A stretch of 5,291 nt of DNA from JANNRW01 sp031401815 (GTDB lineage: Bacteria > Desulfobacterota > Desulfuromonadia > Geobacterales > DSM-12255): assembly GCA_031401815.1 (NCBI GenBank), contig JANNRW010000182.1:1-5291 (forward strand), written 5' to 3'. Shown in pieces: positions 1 through 5,228 of the stretch. The notes below the pieces were generated by a model, which did not search any database, was not told the DNA's origin, and saw only the letters and a list, made by a program, of their open reading frames with translations. The first letter of the stretch is position 1. Each line of letters starts with the position of its first letter. A program made the position numbers and the translations under genes.

Positions 1-1
1 A

Positions 2-79
2 ACTCACCCTCTAAATGTTGTTGTCCTTGTCGAACAGCTCCTGAACAGATCAAAAAGCGGGACACTCTGTGCCTGCTGA
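2..79 (+). CDS. Possible C-terminal tail of an upstream gene, cut by the window edge
   Basis: An open frame enters from the left edge and ends at TGA 77-79, giving 25 residues. It begins THPLNVVVLVEQLL, which has the hydrophobic-plus-leucine pattern of a last helix, and ends in a short polar tail with two cysteines. The pattern faintly recalls the final helix of response-regulator receiver domains, where a KP motif would lie just upstream, but nothing diagnostic is inside the window. If real, it overlaps the GTG start of the next gene by 11 bases, as happens in tight operons. The other two forward frames give either an early stop (12-14) or an unconvincing cysteine-rich peptide. The function cannot be named. 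Confidence 0.3.
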   Translation, partial: THPLNVVVLVEQLLNRSKSGTLCAC

Positions 80-1715
80 CAATATCTACTTTCTCCTGCG
101 CAACCTGCTTCTTTCGCTGGATGAAAGTGAAGAGACTATCCCGGGAAAACTGAAAGAACTCTTTTCGCTTGGACATGACGAGCCCGGTTCATTCAAAATT
201 GTACGCAAAGGGATTGACGCCCGTAAAAAATCGCGAATAAAGCGCGTCTATACTGTTCAGTTTTCCGTTAATGAACCTGACTCTTTCTGGGGGAAATACT
301 CTGACACCCCTGATCTTGAACTGATTAACAGAACGACGGCTGAATCTTTCCACCCTGTCAGAACGTCATCAAAAATTATCATAGTCGGCAGTGGCCCGGC
401 TGGTCTTTTTGCTGCCTTAAGGCTTCAGGAGTACGGGCTCGCCCCTCTGCTCCTTGAACGTGGCAAACCGATGGAAGAGCGGCTTGATGACGTCAAAAGA
501 TTCTGGAGCGATGCGCTGCTTGATGAAGAGAGCAATGTCGAGTTTGGCGAAGGGGGAGCAGGCACCTTTTCAGACGGCAAACTGACAACAAGGGTGAGAG
601 ATACTCATATTGGCTATGTACTTGACAAGCTTGTCCAGTTTGGCGCACCCCCCGAAATCGGCTGGCTGGCAAAACCTCATATTGGCACTGACCGACTCCG
701 GAGCGTGGTAGTTAATATCCGCCGATTTCTTCAAAAAAGAGATGTTGAGATCCTTTTCAAGTCAAAACTTACCGGATTAAAGCTTTCGTCCGGTCGTATC
801 GCCGCAGCAGTCATCAACGAAAAGAGCGAATACCTGTGCGACCGCCTGATCCTTGCGCCAGGACACAGCGCCAGAGACACTTACGAAATGTTGAGGATCC
901 ATGGTGTGCCAATGGAGGCCAAACCCTTTGCAGTTGGAGTTCGCATCGAGCATCCGCAGGAGCTGATAAATCTTATTCAGTACGGCCTCCCCTCTCACCC
1001 TGAACTCCCTCCGGCCGATTACAGCCTTGCCTATAATGACAGAAACACCGGACGCTCTGCATACTCCTTCTGTATGTGCCCTGGCGGAGTAGTTGTAGCA
1101 GGATCATCGGAAAAAGGTGGTGTTGTGACCAACGGCATGAGCAGCTATGGCAGAAACAGCCCCCTTGCGAACAGCGCACTTGTAGTGAACGTCCGGCAAC
1201 AGGATTTCAAAGACGACTCGCCACTGGCCGGGATTGCCTTTCAGCGTAAACTGGAAAAAAGAGCTTTCCATCTCGCAGGAGAGAACTATAATGCTCCGGC
1301 ACAGAACCTTCTTGCTTTTCTGGGCAGGAAAAAGGGGATGAAACCTGCTTCAAGTTACAGACCCGGAGTATCTGAATCTGACTTGACAGAACTCCTGCCA
1401 GATTTTGTTACGTCAACACTGCGTGACGGCATAACTGCCTTTGACCGGAAAATGCGCGGTTTTATCACTGCTGAAGCAACCCTCACAGCAGTTGAGAGCC
1501 GGACTTCAGCTCCGGTAAGAATCCTGAGGGGGGATGACTTTCAGTCTGTCGGAGTAAAAGGGCTGTTTCCCTGTGGTGAAGGGGCTGGTTATGCGGGTGG
1601 TATCATGAGTGCAGCACTTGACGGCATCCGGGTTGCAGATGCAATTGCAGCAGAGTGCATGAAAAGCCGGGAAAGTACTTTCAATATATCTGAAGATATT
1701 AAAGGGAGCTTATGA
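69..1715 (+). CDS. FAD-dependent oxidoreductase of the COG2509 (uncharacterised FAD-dependent dehydrogenase) type
   Basis: This is a 548-residue predicted cytosolic flavoprotein with no signal peptide or membrane span. Residues 1-98 form the N-terminal domain usual in this family, with a basic stretch KGIDARKK at 47-54. The Rossmann dinucleotide-binding motif follows: IIIVGSGPAGLFAALRL, with G107, G109 and G112, closing on acidic E130. The motif GEGGAGTFSDGKL at 160-172 is a family signature. The C-terminal FAD contact is CGEGAGYAGGIMSAALDG at 502-519. The natural substrate of these proteins is not established, and related flavoproteins include geranylgeranyl-reductase-like and HI0933-like groups. 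The GTG at 69 is chosen because an in-frame TGA at 42 bounds the frame and the next residues (FLLRNLLLSLDE) fit the family start. The upstream AGCGGGA is only a weak Shine-Dalgarno. The stop overlaps the next start by ATGA, so the two genes are probably co-transcribed. Family assignment is strong; function is unknown. Confidence 0.9.
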   Translation: MPADNIYFLLRNLLLSLDESEETIPGKLKELFSLGHDEPGSFKIVRKGIDARKKSRIKRVYTVQFSVNEPDSFWGKYSDTPDLELINRTTAESFHPVRTSSKIIIVGSGPAGLFAALRLQEYGLAPLLLERGKPMEERLDDVKRFWSDALLDEESNVEFGEGGAGTFSDGKLTTRVRDTHIGYVLDKLVQFGAPPEIGWLAKPHIGTDRLRSVVVNIRRFLQKRDVEILFKSKLTGLKLSSGRIAAAVINEKSEYLCDRLILAPGHSARDTYEMLRIHGVPMEAKPFAVGVRIEHPQELINLIQYGLPSHPELPPADYSLAYNDRNTGRSAYSFCMCPGGVVVAGSSEKGGVVTNGMSSYGRNSPLANSALVVNVRQQDFKDDSPLAGIAFQRKLEKRAFHLAGENYNAPAQNLLAFLGRKKGMKPASSYRPGVSESDLTELLPDFVTSTLRDGITAFDRKMRGFITAEATLTAVESRTSAPVRILRGDDFQSVGVKGLFPCGEGAGYAGGIMSAALDGIRVADAIAAECMKSRESTFNISEDIKGSL

Positions 1716-2581
1716 GAAAGATATTTGTAAGGGATATAAAAGACCGGGACAGTTTTAGCGAAGTATTTCTGGTCAAAGAGAAGATCACCGCCATGGCCAA
1801 AAACGGCAAACCGTATCTGACCATACGACTGATGGATAAAACCGGCGAAGTGGACTCCAAGGTATGGGATAATGTCGATCAGCTATCTTCCCTGTTTGAA
1901 AAGAACGATTTTCTGGCAATAACTGCCAAAGCCTCGGTCTATCTGGGTAAAATGCAGCTGATAATCTCTGACCTGCGAAAAATGCCGGAGGAAGATGTTA
2001 TTCTTGCAGATTTTCTCCCGGAAACTGACCGGAGCATCAAAGAGATGGAGTGCGAACTTGAAGAGCTCCTGAAAAGCATTACCACTCCATATCTTGCCCC
2101 TCTTCTTCGCAGTTTTTTTGACGATCCCGAATTCATGTCGCTTTACCGCCTGGCACCTGCCGCCAAAGGGATGCACCATGTATATCTTGGTGGACTTCTT
2201 GAACACTCCCTGGCAGTGGCTAAGCTTGTAGACGCAGTAGTCCCCCTCTATGAAGGGATCGACCGCGATCTTCTCATGACAGGAGCGCTACTTCACGATG
2301 CAGGAAAAGTCAGGGAGATGATTTATGCCCGCTCGTTCGACTACTCTGACGAAGGGAAACTGATCGGACACATTACCATCGGTGTGGAGATGATACACGA
2401 GCGTATCGCAACAATCCCCGGCTTCCCTGTTGAGCTGGCCATGCTGGTGAAACACCTCGTCCTCTCACACCATGGGCAGTATGAGTATGGCTCTCCCAAG
2501 CGGCCAAAGACCATTGAAGCTACCATTTTGAACTATCTGGACGACCTCGATTCAAAGATAACGGTATCAGAACGCATATAA
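1712..2581 (+). CDS. YhaM-like OB-fold plus HD-domain phosphohydrolase/3'-5' exoribonuclease, frameshifted near its 3' end
   Basis: This frame is 289 codons. Residues 1-90 are an OB-fold nucleic-acid-binding domain; GKPYLTIRLMDKTGEVDSKVWD at 32-53 is the typical strand pair. Residues 150-280 are an HD domain whose metal ligands can be picked out: H165 in LLEHS, H195-D196 in LLHDAGK, H220 in IGH, H253-H254 in SHHG, and D277 in NYLDDLD. YhaM family members are metal-dependent 3'-5' exonucleases acting on single-stranded RNA and DNA, and this activity is inferred here. The start ATG 1712 overlaps the upstream stop (ATGA), with a good Shine-Dalgarno AAGGGAG before it. The frame breaks after SKI (codon 283): the last six residues TVSERI look foreign, while the expected continuation NGIRTHIRKDG...NWTSYHR...R lies in the -1 frame from 2560 to 2817. 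The intact product would be about 368 residues. The HD core is complete, so a shortened protein might still fold. Confidence 0.85.
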   Translation: MRKIFVRDIKDRDSFSEVFLVKEKITAMAKNGKPYLTIRLMDKTGEVDSKVWDNVDQLSSLFEKNDFLAITAKASVYLGKMQLIISDLRKMPEEDVILADFLPETDRSIKEMECELEELLKSITTPYLAPLLRSFFDDPEFMSLYRLAPAAKGMHHVYLGGLLEHSLAVAKLVDAVVPLYEGIDRDLLMTGALLHDAGKVREMIYARSFDYSDEGKLIGHITIGVEMIHERIATIPGFPVELAMLVKHLVLSHHGQYEYGSPKRPKTIEATILNYLDDLDSKITVSERI

Positions 2582-2817
2582 GAAAAGATGGAGAGTTGCA
2601 GGGGAACTGGACATCCTATCATCGTCTTTATGACAGATATTTTTATACGAAAACCGGAATGGAACGAAGTGCTGTTGAGCTTGAAACCGAAGCAGCGGTA
2701 TCGGTCGAACCACCCCCGCCTCTCAGGCAGAAACCCCAACCGGAGCAGGAAAAACCGAAGAGCTTTAAACACAACCCGTTCGAGAAATTAAAGGCTGAAA
2801 ACCTGGATCTGTTTTGA
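2560..2817 (+). pseudogene. Displaced C-terminal segment of the YhaM-like gene (-1 frame)
   Basis: Read from AAC at 2560, this segment gives 85 residues and stops at TGA 2815-2817. It begins NGIRTHIRKDGE and continues GNWTSYHRLYDRYFY. That matches the tail expected right after the DLDSKI sequence of YhaM-like proteins, where a basic helix is followed by a tryptophan and an arginine-aromatic motif. A proline- and charge-rich linker (EPPPPLRQKPQPEQEKPK) then leads to FKHNPFEKLKAENLDLF. It has no convincing start of its own: the in-frame TTG at 2596 has no good ribosome site. It is best read as the detached end of the gene at 1712. Restoring one A in the run at 2559-2561 (ATAACGG to ATAAACGG) would join the frames. 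No canonical X-XXY-YYZ slippery heptamer is seen, so programmed shifting is unlikely. Confidence 0.8.
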
Positions 2818-2949
2818 AAAGAGGGCTGCTTGATCTGAAGTGAAATCACCAGATGGGTGAATTCACAATATTCAACAAGGTCTGCTGATTGACAACAGGC
2901 TGAAGGTTGTTAACCCGCTGGCAACCTGATTTTCAGGCCATACAAGTCT
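2818..2949. other. Intergenic stretch with small inverted repeats, no gene
   Basis: No coding frame is convincing here. A perfect 10-bp palindrome GTGAATTCAC lies at 2857-2866. Two overlapping weak hairpins follow: AGGTTG/CAACCT (2904-2909 with 2922-2927) and CCTGA/TCAGG (2925-2929 with 2933-2937). They share the CCT bases and so are mutually exclusive. Neither is followed by a clear T-run, so they are not called as an intrinsic terminator, although one may end the upstream transcription unit. Confidence 0.4.
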
Positions 2950-3079
2950 CTGAAGGGGACATTCCTGAAAACTTTGCTAACTAACCTTTTTGCCCTCTCA
3001 AATCAACTTTTTAAGTACATTCCCTCCACCTCTTCCAAATGGGATGTTAGTAAACAAATGAACGTCCCTGGAGCCTCCC
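2950..3079. repeat. Dispersed 130-bp repeat, copy 1
   Basis: This block aligns without gaps to 3892-4021 over its full 130 bases, with about 20 mismatches counted by eye (roughly 85% identity). The best-conserved core is TTCCAAATGGGATGTTAG and the bases after it up to the AAATGAA. The ends carry imperfect inverted repeats: GGGACATTCCT at 2956-2966 and ATGAACGTCCC at 3058-3068. They resemble the termini of a MITE or of REP-like elements mobilised by Y1/RAYT transposases; that link is inference. It lies 79 bases beyond the mazF stop and in the same orientation as copy 2, so the two copies bracket the mazEF module. Confidence 0.85.
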
Positions 3080-3113
3080 CCGAGCGTGTGTACGGATATG
3101 ATTTGAGTGGAAC

Positions 3114-3130
3114 CACGTTGAGACAACGTG
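3114..3130. other. Short hairpin downstream of mazF
   Basis: CACGTTG and CAACGTG form a 7-bp stem with a 3-base loop, about 30 bases after the mazF stop on the minus strand. It could protect or end the mazEF transcript. No U-run follows on either strand, so it does not qualify as a standard intrinsic terminator. Confidence 0.35.
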
Positions 3131-3158
3131 CAAATAGCTCATCAGCCCTCCCTGACTT

Positions 3159-3518
3159 TCACACCCCATTAGCATTAACCAGCGTCCCCAGCCTTTTAAG
3201 CACCGTTGTCAGTGACCTTTCCGGCAGCTTGCAGGCAAACTCGGCTTTCCGTGCCTTCCAATCAAGGCTTTTCACCTGATCGCTCAGAATAACCCCCCTC
3301 ACCGTCAATCCTTCCGGAATCTCGACTTCAAACGGATATCCCTTTACCTGGCTTGTTACCGGACAAAATATTGCCAGTCCAACTTTGCCATTATACGCTT
3401 TGGGCGACAAGACGAGCGCCGGTCGCCTGCCAGCCTGCTCATGCCCAGCCTGTGGAGTAAAGGTAAGCCAGACGACATCTCCTCGCTCAGGGACATATGG
3501 CAACTCGACATCTACCAT
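3159..3518 (-). CDS. mazF: MazF-family mRNA interferase toxin (type II toxin-antitoxin)
   Basis: This 119-residue protein matches the MazF/PemK fold closely. The N-terminus YVPERGDVVWLTFTP leads into the signature EQAGRRPALVLSP, followed by PVTSQVKGYPFEV and DQVKSLDW. By alignment from memory with Escherichia coli MazF, its E24, R29 and T52 correspond here to E27, R32 and T55, so the catalytic set is intact and the toxin should be active. MazF proteins cleave single-stranded mRNA at short sequence motifs and halt translation; this one's motif cannot be read from the sequence. Its ATG overlaps the mazE stop by seven bases (ATGGTAG), which implies translational coupling and suits its weak ribosome site. 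The cognate antitoxin is immediately upstream. No truncation or frameshift is seen. Confidence 0.95.
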   Translation of the reverse strand: MVDVELPYVPERGDVVWLTFTPQAGHEQAGRRPALVLSPKAYNGKVGLAIFCPVTSQVKGYPFEVEIPEGLTVRGVILSDQVKSLDWKARKAEFACKLPERSLTTVLKRLGTLVNANGV

Positions 3519-3754
3519 ATTTCATTACCTGCCACTACTCCGGTTGTTACTTCATGATGAAGGTTGAGATCCGTAACCCCTGCCAACAGCATATCGAGAG
3601 TCGGTTCTTCAGTTTCAAGCAGCGTGATAACCAGCTTTCCCTTCACCTCTGAAAGATCGACCCTGCTTCCCGATTGAATTTTTGATTTCCTGGCATATGC
3701 GCTTGGAATCCGTAAAGCCAGGCTATGTCCCCATTTCTGAACCTTTGTTTCCAT
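3512..3754 (-). CDS. mazE: MazE-family antitoxin
   Basis: This is an 80-residue AbrB/SpoVT-type swapped-hairpin antitoxin. METKVQKWGHSLALRIPSAY is the N-terminal DNA-binding strand-loop pattern (KWG-S-A-RIP), and VDLSEVKGKLVI completes the fold. The C-terminal half (LLAGVTDLNLHHE...GNEIW) is the flexible segment that wraps MazF in this subfamily. An ATG four codons further up (3766) keeps the frame open and would give 84 residues. The ATG at 3754 is preferred because GGAGGT sits just before it and would itself be inside the longer reading. It should neutralise MazF and, with it, repress their shared promoter. It precedes mazF in the same operon with a seven-base overlap, the standard antitoxin-first order. 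Confidence 0.93.
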   Translation of the reverse strand: METKVQKWGHSLALRIPSAYARKSKIQSGSRVDLSEVKGKLVITLLETEEPTLDMLLAGVTDLNLHHEVTTGVVAGNEIW

Positions 3755-3766
3755 ATTTACCTCCAT

Positions 3767-3820
3767 AATTGTATCTACAAGGAGGATACATTATACTATG
3801 AGCAAAAGCAACTGCTCTCA
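3767..3820 (-). promoter_or_regulatory. Candidate mazEF promoter and operator
   Basis: On the minus strand a perfect TATAAT (3795-3790) lies about 36 bases before the preferred mazE start. No good -35 box is visible at the proper distance; AGAGCA is the best and is weak. An inverted repeat TGTATC/GATACA (3785-3790 and 3770-3775, 9-bp spacer) begins at the edge of this -10 box. Allowing one bulged base extends it into ATAA/TTAT. This is a plausible autoregulatory site for the MazEF complex. A second inverted repeat, GAGCA/TGCTC (3800-3804 and 3813-3817), lies just upstream. Confidence 0.5.
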
Positions 3821-3891
3821 CTCGACCGGTATCAGACAAAGCGTTATGAAGTATTCTAAGAGGTCGGCGTCAGCTTCATTGATAATAGCAC

Positions 3892-4021
3892 CTGAAGTGG
3901 ACGTTCCTTAAATCTTTACCGATTAACCCTTTTGCCCTCTCTAATCAACTTTTTAAGAATGTCTCCTCCGGCTCTTCCAAATGGGATGTTAGTAAACAAA
4001 TGAATGTCCCAAGAGCCTCCC
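3892..4021. repeat. Dispersed 130-bp repeat, copy 2
   Basis: This is a full-length direct copy of the block at 2950-3079, starting CTGAAG and ending GAGCCTCCC. Its terminal inverted repeats are TGGACGTTCCT (3898-3908) and ATGAATGTCCC (4000-4010). It lies upstream of the mazEF promoter and about 150 bases before hicA, so it separates the two divergent toxin-antitoxin modules. In the minus direction it keeps an open frame of 40 codons (4038 to 3916) that is interrupted in copy 1. Confidence 0.85.
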
Positions 4022-4043
4022 AAAGACCTGCAAGTCATTACTC

Positions 4044-4067
4044 ACGCAACGACGCGACTACGCGACG
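4044..4067. repeat. Three tandem degenerate 8-mers
   Basis: ACGCAACG, ACGCGACT and ACGCGACG stand end to end with exact 8-base spacing. This is a short GC-rich tandem motif of the kind scattered in intergenic DNA of several bacterial groups. No coding or regulatory role is evident. Confidence 0.5.
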
Positions 4068-4098
4068 GAAAGCATGTAACCTGAAAAACCGATCTATC

Positions 4099-4128
4099 CG
4101 CAGATGAACGCAGATACACACAGAAGAT
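4099..4128. repeat. Degenerate 10-bp tandem repeat
   Basis: CGCAGATGAA is followed by CGCAGATACA and then a weak third unit, CACAGAAGAT. The spacing is one helical turn. From memory, similar CGCAGAT runs occur as intergenic repeats in many environmental bacteria. They lie between the 130-bp repeat and hicA, and no function can be assigned. Confidence 0.45.
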
Positions 4129-4141
4129 AAATCAAAAGAGC

Positions 4142-4175
4142 TTGATGGTAATGTTATATATGATACTATAAGGCG
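4142..4175 (+). promoter_or_regulatory. Likely hicAB promoter and leader region
   Basis: This AT-rich stretch directly precedes hicA. TTGATG (4142-4147) could serve as a -35 box, with TATATA/GATACT sequences at 4155-4167 as the -10 region, but the spacing is shorter than ideal. Short arms TTATA (4154-4158) and TATAA (4167-4171) could be a HicB operator. The ribosome site is AAGG, only a few bases before the ATG. Confidence 0.35.
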
Positions 4176-4421
4176 ATGACAACTGCCGACAAGACTCTTG
4201 ACCGAATGATAAACAATCCCCGTGACTGGCGTATTGATGACCTGTTAATCGTGGCCGGGCGTTACGGGATTGAGGTTCGCAATACCGGCGGTAGTCACCA
4301 TGTTTTTTCTGCACCTGGTATTGCTGAAAGTCTTTGTGTCCCGGCACATCGTCCCGTAAAGCCGGTATATGTAAAGAGGTTCCTTATTATGATCGACACG
4401 ATCAAGGAGAAAACGCCATGA
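4176..4421 (+). CDS. hicA: HicA-family toxin
   Basis: This 81-residue protein has a double-stranded-RNA-binding-like fold of the HicA type. The helix-strand start (LLIVAGRYGIEVRNTG) is followed by the hallmark GGSHHVFSAPG, in which H41 (GSHH, residues 39-42) is the expected catalytic histidine. The closing strand and helix are LCVPAHRPVKPVYVKRFLIMID. HicA toxins bind and cleave mRNA and stop growth until HicB binds them. The 20-residue N-terminal extension (TTADKTLDRMINNPRDWRI) is longer than the minimal HicA and resembles the subgroup whose members begin KTLDRM-NNP-DW. It precedes hicB with an ATGA overlap (4418-4421), the standard toxin-first hic order. All key residues look intact. Confidence 0.92.
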   Translation: MTTADKTLDRMINNPRDWRIDDLLIVAGRYGIEVRNTGGSHHVFSAPGIAESLCVPAHRPVKPVYVKRFLIMIDTIKEKTP

Positions 4422-4843
4422 GCGTAAAGAAGATCAAACCCGTATCGCCGCCCTATCCTTTCGAGGCTTACGGCCATATCATAACGCCACTGTCAGAAGA
4501 AGACGGGGGCGGCTACATGATCACCTTTCCCGATCTTCCCGGATGCATGTCAGACGGTGAAACGATGGATGAAGCCCTTAGTAATGGCCGGGACGCTTTC
4601 AATAGCTGGATAGCCGCACAGGCTGACATGAAAAGGCATATCCCGGAACCGACACACTATGATGAAGAGGGCAAGCCGGTTAAGTTTGTTCAGAGACTTC
4701 CCCGGTCGCTGCATGCTTCGTTACAGGCAAGGGCGAGAGCTGAAGGGGTAAGCCTCAATACTCTTGTGATTACGCTTATTGCTGAAGGACTTGGCAGGCA
4801 TGAGAGGATAACACCGAACGAAATCTCAAGGCAGGCTGCTTAG
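4418..4843 (+). CDS. hicB: HicB-family antitoxin with ribbon-helix-helix tail
   Basis: This is a 141-residue protein. Residues 15-75 are the HicB partial-RNase-H fold: an N-terminal strand with YGHIITPLSEEDGGGYMITFPDLPGC, then SDGETMDEALSNGRDAFNSWI. This domain binds HicA. Residues 89-127 (KFVQRLPRSLHASLQARARAEG, then SLNTLVITLIAEGL) form a ribbon-helix-helix DNA-binding domain that should repress the operon. The ATG at 4418 is chosen because AGGAG stands 8 bases before it and it overlaps the hicA stop. The frame stays open further upstream to 4334, but that portion lies inside hicA and has no family resemblance. A partial copy of the dispersed repeat begins 5 bases after the stop. Confidence 0.93.
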   Translation: MSVKKIKPVSPPYPFEAYGHIITPLSEEDGGGYMITFPDLPGCMSDGETMDEALSNGRDAFNSWIAAQADMKRHIPEPTHYDEEGKPVKFVQRLPRSLHASLQARARAEGVSLNTLVITLIAEGLGRHERITPNEISRQAA

Positions 4844-4848
4844 GAGCT

Positions 4849-4877
4849 GTAAACAAATGAATGTCCCAGGAGCCTCC
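4849..4877. repeat. Right-end fragment of the 130-bp repeat, copy 3
   Basis: These 29 bases, starting GTAAACAAATGAATGTCCC, match the right end of copy 2 (3992-4020) at 28 of 29 positions and copy 1 (3050-3078) nearly as well. The left 100 bases of the repeat are absent. It begins 5 bases after the hicB stop and has the same orientation as the other copies, so hicAB is also bracketed by repeat copies. Confidence 0.8.
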
Positions 4878-4998
4878 ATGTAATTGTGCGCACCAAGAGG
4901 AGACCCTTTAGACTGAAAACCTGTCGTGCCGATGGTTAAACCTTGGCTTTCGTCACACTTCTTCACTCCCACACAAAAAACTTTGCAATATTACCTAA

Positions 4999-5012
4999 AT
5001 TGATATATCAAT
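4999..5012. promoter_or_regulatory. Perfect palindrome before the second hicA, possible operator/promoter
   Basis: ATTGATATATCAAT is a perfect 14-bp palindrome ending 6 bases before the hicA-like ATG at 5019. TTGCAA (4983-4988) upstream could be a -35 box and the palindrome overlaps any -10. The position fits an autoregulatory site. No Shine-Dalgarno separates it from the ATG. Confidence 0.4.
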
Positions 5013-5018
5013 ATAAAA

Positions 5019-5228
5019 ATGAATGGTAAGGAAATCATAAAAAAGCTCAAAGCACTGGGGTGGGAAATTAAGTCCATCAATGGCAGCCATCACCAGATGA
5101 TAAAAGATGGCGTGAAGGTCACTGTGCCGGTTCACGGCACACAAGACGTTAAAATCAAGACATTGCTCTCCATAGATGCGTATTCCGCACCAAGTCGGCC
5201 ACCTATTCCGATTGAAGTCGGCCACTGA
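5019..5228 (+). pseudogene. hicA: Second HicA-family toxin gene, C-terminus replaced by repeat sequence
   Basis: Residues 1-52 are a typical short HicA: MNGKEIIKKLKALGWEIKSI, then NGSHHQMIKDG with the GSHH catalytic motif at 22-25, then VTVPVHGTQDVKIKTLLSI. Family members normally continue with a few more residues of the last helix (of the type E-KQ-G). Here, after SID (codon 53), the frame runs into a 23-bp tandem repeat that encodes the unrelated tail AYSAPSRPPIPIEVGH and stops at 5228. The catalytic core is present, so residual activity is possible, but loss of the end of the last helix probably impairs folding. Its hicB partner is not seen and would lie beyond the right edge if it survives. 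It has little sequence similarity to the hicA at 4176 beyond the GSHH and VP-H motifs. No good ribosome site is visible. Confidence 0.8.

Noticed and set aside
2551..2566. Programmed -1 ribosomal frameshift in the YhaM-like gene
   Set aside because: No X-XXY-YYZ slippery heptamer is present and no clear stimulatory hairpin follows. A one-base loss in an A run is simpler.
2904..2937. Intrinsic terminator after the YhaM-like gene
   Set aside because: Stems are only 5-6 bp and no T-run follows on either strand.
2974..3279. Plus-strand open frame across the repeat and the mazF 3' end
   Set aside because: It crosses a noncoding repeat and the antisense of mazF, with no family-like pattern, so it is a shadow frame.
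3767..3860. Plus-strand open frame with a coding-like stretch (YEQKQLLSLDRYQTKRYEVF) ending at TAA 3858-3860
   Set aside because: It has no start codon or ribosome site, and its upstream part runs antisense through mazE. It could be a relic of a disrupted gene but nothing supports this from the window alone.
4334..4417. Longer hicB start at 4334
   Set aside because: The added 28 residues are an out-of-frame reading of hicA with no family resemblance, while ATG 4418 has a proper Shine-Dalgarno and the usual ATGA coupling.
2950..4877. Reading the repeats as integron attC sites separating toxin-antitoxin cassettes
   Set aside because: No RYYYAAC/GTTRRRY pair with the expected symmetry was found, the modules carry their own promoters and lie on opposite strands, and no integrase is present.
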